In this document: positions 12,387 through 25,443 of the stretch, in pieces
Position numbering within the stretch: the stretch's first letter is position 1
How the letters are laid out: every line of letters starts with the position of its first letter
Assembly: GCA_013365325.1 (NCBI GenBank)
Contig: JABVXV010000003.1
Coordinates: forward strand, 372,001-436,000
Direction: 5' to 3'
From: Dipetalonema caudispina
Taxonomy: Eukaryota; Nematoda; Chromadorea; Rhabditida; Onchocercidae
DNA: 64,000 bases
Notes under the pieces: generated by a model
Told to the model about the DNA's origin: nothing
What the model saw: only the letters and a program-made list of their open reading frames with translations
The model's database searches: none
Made by a program: the position numbers and the translations under genes

Positions 12387-15300
12387 CGTTTGACTTCAGC
12401 TATTCCGTACCTAGAATAAGTTCAACCTACATTGAATGCAACTGCATAACCGAGCCAAGGATCAATGTACGAATTACAAGAGCACCTATAATGATCACAA
12501 CTGTTTCAGCAACATTAAAACTATCTTCCTATTGCGTTTCGCAGAGACTACTTGCCATCTCCCTCACTAGAACTTGCCAATTCAGATGATTACTAGAACA
12601 ACTCTTAAATAGAGCTAAATGCATCATAAGGTCAGACAGAATAGAAATATCAGGGATGGAATGTATTTCCTTTGAAGCAAACAATGTAAACGTGGTTTAC
12701 CGGAAGAAAACACCAAAAAATCTACTTCACTCTACAAGCTTGATCCATCCAGCATTCTATCTGACCCTATATTATATTTAAAGCTCTGTTTTAATAATAC
12801 AGCAGTAATAGCAACCATTATTTTGCAAATGAAATCTTTTTTTTTTGCCTTTATTCTAACCAGTTAGTATGAAAAAAGGAATGAACTAGTAAAAAAAACA
12901 ATGAAGTGAACCATGAAGTTGAAATCAAACATTTGCAACGAAATGTAAAGCATTTGTTGGGAAAGTCATTTGAACTAAGGGAACGGTTGGATTTCCCATT
13001 AAATATCTTGCCAGAAAGACGGATAGCAGTACTCAACAGCTTGAAATAACAAACTCTAAAACAGCCCCACACTACTTTAAAAATCATGTTCCTAACCAGC
13101 TAGTAGTTAGGTAAAGGGAGTGCTTGTCCTTATCAAAAGATGAAACTTGCCGGAGAGACAAACATTTCTTACAGAAAGTTTCGAGATACATTTAAGATGG
13201 GTTTGGAATATAAAAAGCAGACATTCGATAAGATTCACAAGTGATTAACATGACAAAATTAATAATCTTGAAGAACATCAATGATGAAACATTAACAAAT
13301 TTCCGAACTCTTTCGCCAAATGATCAGAATTTTCGACGGATCAAACGATCTGATAAGATTTGAGGAATGTTAATAGATTGGCAATTTACGTGGAAATAAC
13401 GATAAACGTAAAAAACAACTTTAAAGCAAAAATTCGAGTACTATTTTAAGCGGTGATTATAAGAAAACATATCCAATTGATTAAAAGCTAATTAGCCTGC
13501 ATAATCAAATACCCACCTTAACTGTTACAAAATGACAAAATGAACTCATCTGTTTTACATTACTTATGTTTTCTTTGAAATGCCTCGTTTATTTACCAAT
13601 TTAATACCTCACGACTTTAAGGCAGAAAAGTATTAAGCAAATATCTTAAGTACATTATTCCTAGAGCTCATTTACTGATCATTTAGTTATACATCTCCAT
13701 TTAATGCATTATACAGTGAACAGTAATTACAGGGATTAGAGAATTAATGAATCGGAAATCCCGGAAACTAGACAGTTTCAGAACAATCTAACTCAAAGCT
13801 TTTATCTATTAGCATTATTTGTCTATAAGGTATCAGCACTCTAAGAATTCAGTATCACGTAATCATTTAAAACAAAAAAAAAAAAAAAATGCGTTATACG
13901 TCCGTTTCAAGTCTCCATGACGAACACAAAAAACGATACTTCATCATGGAATTTCCATTTTTACGCATAGTTTACGGATAAAGTCGCTTCGCGAGAAACA
14001 TACTTATAGTTTAAGAATACTGTTAAAACCAAAGCATCACAGGAGCATATTATTTCAGCCAATAGAGTAGAATTCCAGTTACGTAGTTCTTAGCATAAAA
14101 AAGTATCTCAACAGCATAACAGCTCATTTTGAAATACTGAAAATCCTCAGATTTTATGTCGTTTTATGCAAATGAACAATAAAACGTACCTAAAAAAAGT
14201 ATGGATTGCACGATTTTCTTATGATAATGCAAATTTCATGTCTTGTCGCTGAGAAATCTTAGCCGTCCGAAGAATACTATTGTGTGATCTTTAAGCTGGC
14301 TAGATACTGGAAATATACCGCAAAAAAGAAGAAATATATAATTCACAACCCATATTAGACGTAGAGGAACAAAATTGGTTCTTAAAATGAAATATCACAA
14401 AATTCGTATAAACGAAAGATTAAATGGACGCAAGGAATATTGTTAACCAACATAAGTCTTATCGTCAGATACGATCCACTGTGAAAAGGAATCATTCATA
14501 ACCTATCATTCTCAACCTCAAGCAAAAAACTCGAAAGTTTATCATAAAGGACCGATGTTACTCAATTCAGAGGTAATCCATTTCTTAAATTACAACCATG
14601 CAGTAATTCCTAAAGTTATGACAAGCAGCTGAGAACTTTCGCGATGTCATACTGACATCATATCTTGTAATTGTGTCATTTTGACTACACCAACCTTTTT
14701 CTGTGTTTAAAAAGTTTGCGTAAGGCAACTGCTTAACCGTTGTAACCGCCAAATAAATGCTCGACCTTCATTTATGTATCCAATTCTTCTCACTCCCATT
14801 ACTTCCAGACCTAGAATTATAAGATTTTGGATAAGAAAAATGACAGCGCCTACTATTATCACGAAAAATTATACGGCAATAAATTAAAAGGACCTGAGTT
14901 GACAAGGACTGGAATTTTAACACAATTTGAAAACGGATCAGATCTGGAAGCTTTATTCAATTCCCACTTTCAAAGAACCACTCTACACACTAACAATCCA
15001 CAACAAAAACAGAAGGCCTTCGGAAATAGACCTACTGCAAGCGCAGAATAACCTTGCAAACAACAAAGTTGGAGTAATATTTACTTGAACATATTTATAT
15101 ACTCCAAAAAATCATTTTCGATTTAGTTTTATTTTCTTTTCGGTTTTCGGAACATGTTTATGTTATAGATTAGGCTACCCATTGTTAACGGGGAAGGGAT
15201 CTGGAAACTTCAATGCGTAGTTAACCGGCTATCCATGTTCTCAACAACGATGTGATACCACAAAACAATCAAGATATTGTACCGCTACTTCATGTAAATA

Positions 15301-16700
15301 TGTTAACATCCTAGCTTTTATTAATCAATTTCCGATCCCGATTGTTGTTACAAAGCTGTGAACATTTTCTCTACACATAATGTCAGGTGCGCTAAAATGC
15401 ATCACATAAATTGTTTACTGGATGCAATGTACGCAGAGCACTTTACACAGCATATTTTACATGTAAATCGCAAATCTGGAAAGCACCACAGAGTAGAGAC
15501 TCAAGCATGAGTCGGGTTTCAACACTACATCAGTTCTTCAAAAACAAACGATTTTAAATTTTCATGATTTTCCAATACCACAAACTTTGACTTCGACTAT
15601 ACAAAACATAATTTTCCGATTATTCAGCGCAAATAATGTAAAGCTTCAGTTTACGCCACATGATCTAGCTAAAGCATCTTATCTTGATTATCCTAAAAAT
15701 TTTGATGACACAAAAAAAGAACACGATTAAACGAAAGCAATCAACTATATGTCAGGTTGAAGGCAACATCAGGGAAGACCACCACATAATATGGTTCGGA
15801 GCATATTTTTAACAAAAGGAAACAATAGTGTTGGTAAAGGAAAACAAAAAGAAAAAACATCAATTGTGAACAGTGATGCACTTCGGGAGGGAATGTTAAA
15901 ATAGGCATAAAAAAAATGAGGAAATCGATATGAGGGCAGTGAAAGAAATTCGTTTTTAAAATAAGACATGACGAAAGACAACTTTGTCACAGCATTTTAA
16001 GAATAATAAATATCTAAAAGATGATTTACAGAAGGGGCTACCTGTTGAAAAAATTAAAGCAGCAGTTGCATAAGATGCACTTTGGAATTTCATTCTTGTA
16101 CGAGATTCTATCCAAACAGGACACAATTCTCAAGTTATCGAAAGAATGAACATCACAGAATGATTTGCTATAACCTAAGAAATAGTCGTACTAGGCACTC
16201 CTAAATGAAACAATGGACTTCAGAAATAAAGCGACGAGTGTTCTTAACAGAATATCGGCTAAAATATGACCATAAAAAACGATTCTTTCAAAACAAAAAA
16301 TATTCAGAAACTTACTTTGCGCTTCACATAATCTCAAAATTTGAAAGTGGTAGAAAAATACGAACCGAAAGGAATGAGTGAAAAAAGGGATGAATCGAAC
16401 AGAAGTCTTTCCTTCCTCCGAATAAATTTCTATTCCTCTTGGAATTTAAAAACTGCAGCATCCATGAAAGTCTTATGCCCAGCATGACCAACATAATCAA
16501 ATCTGAACTATGCAATTAAACAATAAAGTTACAACTGAAACGGAATAATGACAGAAAAAAATTGGAACAAAGAACAAGAAACGGATCGTTTCCAACGCTT
16601 AACTGTAGAGAAGAGATCTTAAAATTAACAGAAGAGATGAAAGGAGGAGACAGCAGGTTCGATATTATTAATGAGCATTATAAAATTAAAACTATCACTA
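12387..16700. other. Gene-poor stretch between mS27 and SUP-17
   Basis: About 4.3 kb of AT-rich sequence with homopolymer runs (for example A16 near 13874). No exon chain was recognised on either strand. One coding-like stretch at 14827-15051 is listed separately. Part of the right end is probably the 3' UTR of the metalloprotease gene. Confidence 0.5.
14827..15051 (+). other. Isolated coding-like stretch, possible terminal exon
   Basis: A 75-codon open frame runs from a TTG to TAA at 15049-15051. It has no ATG, and a TAG lies in frame just upstream, after a TTCCAG acceptor at 14807. The translation is hydrophilic and balanced (YYYHEKLYGNKLKGPELTRT, then a Gln/Asn-rich end), unlike most chance frames here, which are Leu/Phe/Ile-rich. 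It could be the last exon of an unrecognised plus-strand gene using the ATAAG acceptor at about 14822, or chance. No partner exon was found. Confidence 0.2.
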
Positions 16701-19700
16701 CTAATTCCGCCGACTTTTAGCTCGCATTTCAACATCATTTCTCCTGCGATTCCTTCGATGGCCGCGTTTTGGGCCACTGAGTGCAACGGAGGATCCCGAA
16801 GCAGCAGCCGTGTAGGGCGGTGGTGGCTCTATGACAAGGACGCTAGTTGGTGGCGGTGGTAAGGGTGGTGCTGAAGGTGCTGGTCGGAATGCCGCACGGC
16901 TGCTTACTCTTTCACCACTTTCTGAGTGTCCTGCTGCTTGTCGTCCACTACCAGTTGCACCAATCTTAACAATAAAACTCAGTTCTTTCTTAGGTTGCAA
17001 TTAAACGCTTGAATTATTCAAGTCTAATTTGAAATAAAAATACTAAAATTATTCAGCATTCCAAACATTTTAAAATTATGCCTGATGTGCTCCGCGACCA
17101 TGTTTACACTGTATTAGATTCTTTGGGCGACGAAGAGTATCATAAATGTTTAAGGCTGGAGCTTTATTGGGGTTGGTACTAGGAGTATGTACAGCACAGA
17201 TCTTGATGAAAAGTGTCATGAAAAGCAGGAGACCAAGACCACCAAGAACAACGGCCCACCAGTTAACCTGAAGATATATCTGTACGTGCATGGAAAAGAA
17301 TACATTCGTTGGCAAAATAATATAATTAATTACCTGTGCGAACAGTTTTTCTCTTTCAAAGCAGAAGGAACGAGACTCAAATACTTACTTGAATCCAATA
17401 TTTAACTTCATACAACGTTTTCGGGTTGAAGATGACATTTTTAAGACGTGCTAATGGCCCATCAGCGTCCACACTTCTACACTTGCGAAAGATATCGCAG
17501 TAACCTTCAATATGAATTACAGTTGGCTTTTTTGAAAGTTATAAGAACAACGAAATAGACAATAACAAGCTCAGAAATTACCTTTATAGTTGTTGCACGG
17601 AGAACCAGGAAGAAGAATCAATCCAGGCTTATTTTTTCGACCAGACTGTTTGTATTTACCGACAGCAAATTGCGGTAGTGTAAGACTAGAACGACAAGCT
17701 GCAAGCATAACAAATTATACCGTATCAGATCCAGCTTCAGTATTTAGAAATAAAGTGAAAGAGAAATGAAAATATACGGGATAATTCAGAAAACTAATTA
17801 AGAAAACAGAAGTAAATAACTGACTTCCATTTTCGTCCTCGCAGGCTAGATGACAGAGATGTTCTGGTGATCCTACCGTCAGGAAGCAGTCCCTCAATCC
17901 TACCTATAAATATTTATAGATGAAAAGGTAGCGTACATGTAAGAATCGATATCATCTAAACACTACATTTCAAAACAAACTAGCAGGAATAGCGACATGA
18001 AATACAATTGAAATTGTCTGTATACTAGCAAGCCAATGAGAATGTGTGGGTCACCGATGCACTTAGTAATGCAGGAGAAAAATCCTGATTTTTCCTGCAT
18101 CAAACAGTTGACATAAATCCATCGCAAGACACAGAGGTTTATTGCGTCATTAACCTAAGAAAAAAGATCTTACAAAGATTTGTTCACTCAAATGTCAATC
18201 GTATTTATAATACTCAGGTTTCTCATTTCCACTATTCAATATTCATTTTACTGGTCAAGTAAAATAACCTGTGCACAGACTGAGCCATTGCAATTACCAT
18301 CGTTACAAACTTTAGTCGAATCTTGGCACGGTAGACCGTTCTCTTTAGGATCAGAAGGTGGGCATTCTGGACTTTCACTGTTACACTGCTGTTGTTTTAA
18401 ACACTCCGATTCTGCTCGACAAGTCCTAAAAATATAAACGTTGTTGAATATCAGCGATAACTTTCTATAGTATCCTTCTCATAACCTTATGCATCTTAAA
18501 GCATTTATTTCTCTCCCTTATTCGCTTCTTTATTCTTCTCTTTCTATTTTGTTTCTTTGCTTCTTTTCGACCTCGCTCTTTTATATTTCTTAACTTCTTC
18601 GTTTGCCTAAAATAATCTAGCTTACTTTCTGGAAGCATATGGCTGACAACTGGAAGCGTCACAGCACGGTCCTTCAGACGGACTGCACTGTGCAGAATGA
18701 ATACGCTTGCAACGAGAGGCAGGTCCAGATTGACGAGGATTACAACAGTTATCCTTCATTGTTTGACAGTCTTCGGCATTGTATCCACAGTCGCAATCTT
18801 CTCCAGGTTCCTTCACCTGATTTCCACAAAAAGATGACTTCGCTTCTATAAACAACGTGGATATATTATTGTATAAAGCAAATTAAAGCAGACAGAAAAC
18901 ACAGTAAATAAACTGTACCTCTAAAACAGTTTCGCTTCCCCGCACCCATGTTACCAAAACCACCTATCCGTAACGTAGCTTCGCTGTCAACTGGTCGCTG
19001 TTGCAGAACCTGAAATGGGCAAACTTTCAATTCCATTCTAACCATTCTCGAATATTTTATGTGAGCTACTTTACATTCCTTTTTCTCAACTCCACAACAT
19101 TTCTTTGAGAATTTTTTTCTTATTTTCTATCTTACAAAGTGTACGGCTAAAATTTTCGAGATGATCGAATTATATGAATTTTATTTTTAGAGCATACTTC
19201 GGTAAGCACCAAAGTAATATTAGCTATTGAACAATTTGAAAACTGCGCATTATTCTTCTTATCCCCTGAAGTTGCAGAAGCAAACATGATGTAGTTTCCA
19301 TCCGGTAATCCTGGCTGACAATCCAGGGGAAAATCATGCTAAAAAAATAAATCACTTAAAAAAGCAACGCTAAATTGTATTTTGGAAATAAAGACTGACT
19401 GTGAAAATACACTATTTAGTAAAAAAAAAGCTTGAACTGATGGGAATTACTCTTCATTCTAGTGATTGAAGCGCAGTACATGTTTGCATCTGTTATATCT
19501 CAGTTGGAATCTCTAAAATTTTCAAGTTAGGAATGTCTACTGCAAAGCCGATCAGAAAAAAGATGACGAAGAAAAAAAAACGAGACAAACGTGCAACGTG
19601 CAATGAAAATTAAAGTCTACCGGAGATCCAAAATTGTGACCGATTTCATGGGCCAAAGTTAGTTGCGACACTCGATTGGGGACACGATTACCATAGTTCA

Positions 19701-22293
19701 CTAACGTAATTATACCTGTATTGAGTGAACGATAGACAAAGTTCGATGCCTCGCTATATTTTGTATATTGCTGGCATATACCACCAGCTGTGTCTGAAAA
19801 TATTTTATCTAGATCCTTGAACTTTCCATCTCATCAATTATAAACGGTGCAATGAACTCTTGCCTTCGGTGAAAAAGGAGATAAAATATTTATGAATACA
19901 AGTTTTTCTCAATATTGGACGGTTCGACACAATGCAATATTAATAAGAGGAACTTACTGTGATTTGGGCTGGCCACCCAAGCAAGGCCTAAAGTACCGCC
20001 TACAAAATCGCGAAATGTAAATGCATAAGCTAAGCAAAAATCAGAGTGATTTTTGCGAGAATTAAGGTTCAAGTAATTCGATACATCGACATTTTCTTCA
20101 CAAAACGGGTTTTCCTGAGATACGCCTTTTGGTTTGCCATCTTTGCAAGTATTCGGAGTGTAAAGCTGAAAAATTATATAAAAACTTCCCAATTCTGAAA
20201 AAAATTCTTAAATTTTATAAAAAAGAAAAAAACAGAAACAGATGAAAATAAAAAAGATGATGTTTCTAAAATCAGTTGTCAAACACAAAATAAAATAAAC
20301 AAACCGAGATTCGTTGTATAACAAATGTAATGCCATTGATACCACCGAAGCTCGTACTTTCATAAATTTGATTTACTGCCTTGATATGGTTGTAGAAAAG
20401 ACTTGCAATCTCTTCCCGAGTTCTTCAAAAATAAAATTTTATTTCCCAAATTCGCAAAGAAATTAAATTGTATATCTAAATTGAAGGTTCACTACTAAAA
20501 AAATATGCTCCAAACATGCCTGACATCATCCATATTTCCTTCTTTTTCATAAACATGCTGATAAAGTTTCTGATCTGCTTGGAGGTAAACATAGCATGCT
20601 CTAAAACTGGTTAGTATAGCAATAATTGTTTCGATGCAGCATGAGTACAATATGTGACTATTTTAACCAAAAAAAAATCATAATACAACGATCAAGTTTT
20701 GCTGACCTCACGGAATAGATCTGCTTGCCATTAATTGTTTTAATGTCTTTTTCTTCGGCAGCTCGTTTGAATCGTGACTCAAATACATATCTGAAAACTT
20801 CTAAGTTAAAAACCCAACGTAACTATGGCTTGTTTGATAATGAGAAACTCCATAAATCTCACGTTTTTTCAGCGTTCCTAGCAACTTAGATTAAGCCTGA
20901 CGTGAATGTTATCAATGATTGATAAATAACCGTTCATCAAATGCACCGTCTCGATAGGACTGCTCGTTTTCTTCATCCTCGAAGATAACGCCATTTTGCA
21001 TAATTTCCATTTTCTGTTGTGTTGTGTGGTCTAACCCACAATTCTGATTTGTTTCCTCCACTGAACGTTTCCTTCTTTGCTTCCAAAAATTAATTGAGCT
21101 ATCTAAAATATGAATGAAGAGCAATATGGGCTTCGTGATTCCCAGTATCCAAGTAAAAGTCTTCTCAAATCAAACTGACACCCGTATTTATGTTACGATT
21201 GCCGTAATTTTTAAAATAGAAAGCTACTGCAGGCTATATAATGCTGAAGTAAAAAATCTCCATATAGTACTTTACTAAAAATAATTTATATAACAAGCAA
21301 GAGTAATCTACCTGAATAAATAATGGAATGGAAATGTTTTGGTCTATGCTTCCAATGTAAATATCGGTCAATTTTGTCTACGGTATAAGACTCTCCATTA
21401 CCATAAATTATATGCCCATCAAATATTCCATCACGAAATGAACCGTACAACGTGGATTCTGGGTCATCTAAAATAAACTTGGCATTATGAGAGAAAGATT
21501 AAACATGAGAAGGAGAATGAATTTACGTTCCTTTCTTACCGCAGTCATTTAATACTTACACCAATCACATCTTCAAATAATCGTCTTTAAAATATAATAT
21601 ACACAACCCTTCGACAAAGCATAATGCTCACTTTTATCATGGCCGTGCACCAAGAAATCTCGCATTGGTACGTGTTCGTCTTTCCCGTCGACATCAAAAA
21701 TAAAATTATCACTGAACACACTGGTACTATCGTCCAATGAGCGAAGAATTAAATGGAATGATCTGTAACATCAACACGAAATATATAATAAAGCTAGGAA
21801 AATTAAACTAATCACAAATTCGATAAATAAAAACACTCTCACATACCTGTTATGTGAAGCGAACTGAAGACTAAGAGGTGCATACAAGCCATCGGGTGAC
21901 CGTTTCCTGCGACCAGCCAATGGCTCATAACTGAGAGTTTCATACCAATCTACGAACCTGCTTAAGCCGCCTACTGAAAATGCATTGGATAGCAGGGATA
22001 AGCTTAAAAGAGAGCCTATCTAATGGTATTTCAAAATATGTACAGAGCTAATGCGAGGGAAAAACTTGATGAAATAAGTTGGTACTGTAAAGTAAATCCT
22101 TCTCATTAAGCAGGACCAGACAAGCAACTACGTATATGCGCACTAATGATCAATTGTTACTAAATTGCAGTATAATATATTGGTAGATATTATTTCAAGT
22201 AAAAAACTGGTAATTAGTATAAAGAGAAATAATTAGATAGGATCACCCACCGAGCAATATATTGGAGATGAATAAAAGTGAAGTAATACACAT
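16701..22293 (-). CDS. sup-17: ADAM10 / SUP-17 / Kuzbanian membrane metalloprotease
   Basis: A many-exon gene read from ATG 22293 to TAG at 16701. Exon 1 (22293-22251) is a short signal peptide. Next comes the prodomain ([32 protein letters not shown]), with a cysteine-switch-like NQNCGLD and basic sites RRKR and RFKR before the catalytic domain. The catalytic domain has [13 protein letters not shown] and LGLAWVASP. Its zinc site [12 protein letters not shown] is split by an intron after GSP (19625). Then come a disintegrin/Cys-rich region ([22 protein letters not shown]) and [11 protein letters not shown] / [13 protein letters not shown] membrane helix ([20 protein letters not shown]) is followed by [14 protein letters not shown]. 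The cytoplasmic tail is proline-rich (about 16800-16930), with PPPPP runs of SH3-ligand type. ADAM10 sheds ectodomains and makes the S2 cut in Notch. The last intron donor (near 17115) was not fixed. Confidence 0.92.
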
Positions 22294-24220
22294 GTTGTTG
22301 GGATGGACACCCGGGAAGGATAAGAAGTACACACACTTAAGCAGTTTACAAGTACCACAACATAGTACCTAATCTGAAATAAACACGATATTTAGTATTT
22401 GATATAAATGATATTTGATACCGCTCTGAAGTAGAATAATTCTACCAGCACTGGCGAAAAGGAGAAAACGACCGCAAATGTGAATTTTTTAATTGACCCA
22501 TTCAAATTGTCCAGCGTGATCAGAATGACGTAATATTATTTAGCACACTATGGACAATATGAGCGAATTTCTCTTATCTTCAATTCAATGTTCCCTGTCT
22601 TTTTGTCATAATTTTCAGTTCTCCAATCTATTTGTCAGTAACTTTCTTTTATCCTATTAATTAGCTGAACAATGAAAACAATATGCTTGCTTTAATTACT
22701 ATGACTTCTTTTACAAGGAAGCTAAGTGGGTGAACAAGAAAATTGTAGGCATGCTACAGATACTCCACTTACTTCCTGGATAAATTTATTCCTAGATAAT
22801 GTCAAATTTAAAGATGAAACAAACGTCTGGCCTTTCATCCTTGACATTTAGCTGAAGGATGTTGGAAGAAAAGTTAAGAAGTGTTAGCATCAAACATTTT
22901 AAGCCCATCAAATTTATATATGATCAGGGTGTATCACTGCAATTCATGCAAAAATTCAAAGGTATATATAAGCATACTATCACCTGTTGCGCTAATTACC
23001 AGCTTGGAGGCCTGATAGTGGACATCGATCTAGCGCATATATATTGTCTCGATGTCCTGATGACCTTTAAATCAACTAAACAAGTAAAAAGCTTTTTAGC
23101 GAAATAAAATTAACGATGTTCAGCTAAACCGGTCGTAACCCATCTCTCTGATCTTCTTAATGAATATATCGGCAAGTGCAAAACTCCTCCCGACGGATTA
23201 TTTATCTGAAACCACAATTCTACTCCTAGTTTGTGTCACATGAGGGGAAAAGTTGTAGCAAATCGTCTCTGTCAACGTGGCCTCTCTCTCTCTCTCTCTC
23301 TCTCCAATCCATCGTCGCATTGTGGTGTAGTTTTGGTTGATTTGTGACCCTTACGTGACCCCTGGTTATGCTTTGGGAGCTAAGTTCACAGTCGGGTTGA
23401 AATTCAACTTTAAAACCTTTCTATAACTGTGTGAGCGCTAGGAATTATACCAATCATATAAAGTGTAAATTTGCTATGTATATGTTGTGTTTTGTGTATT
23501 TCATCTGATTTTCATTTCTCAAGTTTTTGAGTAATTTGTTGTGATTGGAAGTATTAATGAAGGAAGTGATGGCCAACAACATAAATGGATGAGATCAGAG
23601 GTATGGTGGTGGCACTGTGATTGATGATTTGTTGTTTGATCATCACCTCACATATCCGATAAGTAAAGTATGCGAGACATCGTTTGCGAAACGTCAGCGT
23701 ATTTATCAAGTTAAGAAAGACTTAATCCCTTTGAAGCGGTACCAAACGTTCCATCTACAGACGCAAAAACATAGCTTTGGTTCTCTTCCATTATCACTTG
23801 CTACAATTTGCGACAATCATTCATAAAATACGTCCTTCTTCTATCACCTCATACAGCTATGCACAGCTAGAAATAAATCCGAAGGACTGTGTATTGATCA
23901 TATCTCTACGAAAACTTGACCTGAAAATGTTAGATTAGTTTGGAGACAGGACAATATTTTCACTGAAATTTCATTTCTGTTCATTACGGACATATTTGGA
24001 TTTATAAGAAAACAAATATGTGAAATTTGATTTTTTATTTCTGGATTCGCCTTTATGTTGACAAAAATTGTTGTGAAGTGTATTAGTTAGAAAATAGTGC
24101 TAAAACTGCTACTTTGCTCTGTACGATTGTTGATGTGCTATCAAGATGCTTTTTACCTTGGAATGATTTTAGCAACTTCAGTGAATGTAGCTAATCAAAC
24201 TCTTCATCTTTTTATCGTTC
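22294..24220. other. Divergent intergenic region between SUP-17 and NDUFB7
   Basis: About 1.9 kb between two divergently transcribed genes, so it should hold both promoters. It is AT-rich, with a CT microsatellite at 23282-23304. Short open frames at 22859-23107 and 23617-23826 lack any recognised motif and were not called. Confidence 0.5.
23282..23304. repeat. (CT)n microsatellite
   Basis: An uninterrupted run of about eleven CT units in the NDUFB7 upstream region. Useful as a polymorphic marker; a GAGA-type promoter role is possible but not shown. Confidence 0.9.
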
Positions 24221-24226
24221 TTGCAG
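24212..24226 (+). promoter_or_regulatory. Probable trans-splice acceptor of NDUFB7
   Basis: A pyrimidine-rich stretch ending TTCTTGCAG lies 18 bases before ATG 24245, with no upstream coding exon needed. This is the usual position of a nematode spliced-leader acceptor. A cis-spliced 5' UTR intron is the alternative. Confidence 0.5.
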
Positions 24227-24244
24227 TTAATGTTAAAAGGCTAA

Positions 24245-25005
24245 ATGGGTACTCGATTATCTGTATCACTGGAAGATCCAGAAGTCTCACCTCGAACGGA
24301 TCGTCCTCCCACTTTTGATCCACTCTATGGATTTCCTAAAGGACGAAAACCGCGTGAAATGAAAGCAACGTGGGAAGAAATGGATCATTGGAAGCTGGAA
24401 TTGGGTGATCGTGATTACTGTGCTCATTTACTGATTAATCTTAAAAAGTGCCAGGTTATCATTCTTTATAGAACAGATTTAACTGGACTCTGATTAGAAC
24501 AATCCTGATTTTTGCGGGTGAAGTTTAATAAATATATGCAAAATAAACCGTATGTGACCTTTTCCTTTTCGCTTTTCCATTCAATCGTTTTTTACATGTG
24601 AAAATCCTTGGGAAGTGAATACAAGGAGAAATAAAAACATTTAAAGTTTAATCTAAGTTATTCGCATATTCTTACTTACTCTGCAATATATTTCAATTTC
24701 TTCCTTCGGTTTTACGCATATGTGAAGAAATATATAAGAAAACATAAACTTGATGGCAATGACTGATTTGCCTCAGTTTTTTGTAGCAAAACAAATTGGT
24801 AGTTTTTTCAATATTTTAATGCCTAACATTTTAGCGACAATATGTCCCGTTTTCGCATTATTACTGCGTAGACGATCATCATAAATGGCAGAACTGTGAG
24901 TATGAAGATCATATCTTGAGGATGAAAGAATTCGAGCGAGAAAGACGGTTACTGAAACGAGCTTACCGTAAAAGAATTGCTCAGGAGAAATCGAGTAATG
25001 TTTAA
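24245..25005 (+). CDS. NADH dehydrogenase [ubiquinone] 1 beta subunit 7 (complex I B18)
   Basis: Two exons (24245-24454, 24835-25005) give 126 residues; human NDUFB7 has 137. The N-terminus MGTRLS resembles the N-myristoylated MGxxL start of the family. FDPLYGFPKGRKPREMKAT matches the human PDYGFPERKEREMVAT region. Two CX9C motifs (Cys59/Cys69 and Cys81/Cys91) form the twin-CX9C CHCH fold, oxidised by the MIA40 pathway in the intermembrane space. The motif EFERERRLLKRAYRKR near the end matches the human basic helix. The subunit is accessory and sits on the intermembrane-space face of complex I. Confidence 0.93.
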
Positions 25006-25091
25006 GAGGAAAGAGTAGTATAATATTTGTATTCACTGCGTTTAGTGTTTTCTTGGTCCCGTATTTCTTCTAATGCTGTATATATGTAGCA

Positions 25092-25097
25092 AATAAA
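25092..25097 (+). terminator. AATAAA poly(A) signal of NDUFB7
   Basis: A canonical hexamer 87 bases after the stop codon and about 345 bases before the next plus-strand start. Confidence 0.6.
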
Positions 25098-25443
25098 GTC
25101 TTTCTTCATGGTGCGATCTTTTGATGTTGCTCAGTTTTGTTATCACAGTGATGTTTAGAATCTGTGGTTATATTTTTTAGCGAGATCGTATTCTTCGAAC
25201 ATATTTTAGAAAAGAAAATATAATTTTGGAAGAGAAGAATATAACCATTAGATTGGGAATACAAAGTTATATATTTCATTCAGTACCACGAGCAATCATT
25301 TGATGGAGTACTGCTGCAAAGACTTAAATTTTTTTTTTGAAAGGGAGTTTGAACAGAAAGTAGAAGTTGGGAGTAATCAGGGATGATGATTGTATGAAAT
25401 TTTAAATTAACTCCAGAATTGCGTTCCATACCGCTTCAGTAAT

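Noticed and set aside
12851..13087. Minus-strand 78-codon frame
   Set aside because: Phe/Ser/Cys-rich with no motif; consistent with a T-rich strand read by chance.
22859..23107. 82-codon plus-strand frame
   Set aside because: No recognisable domain or splice partner in a promoter region.
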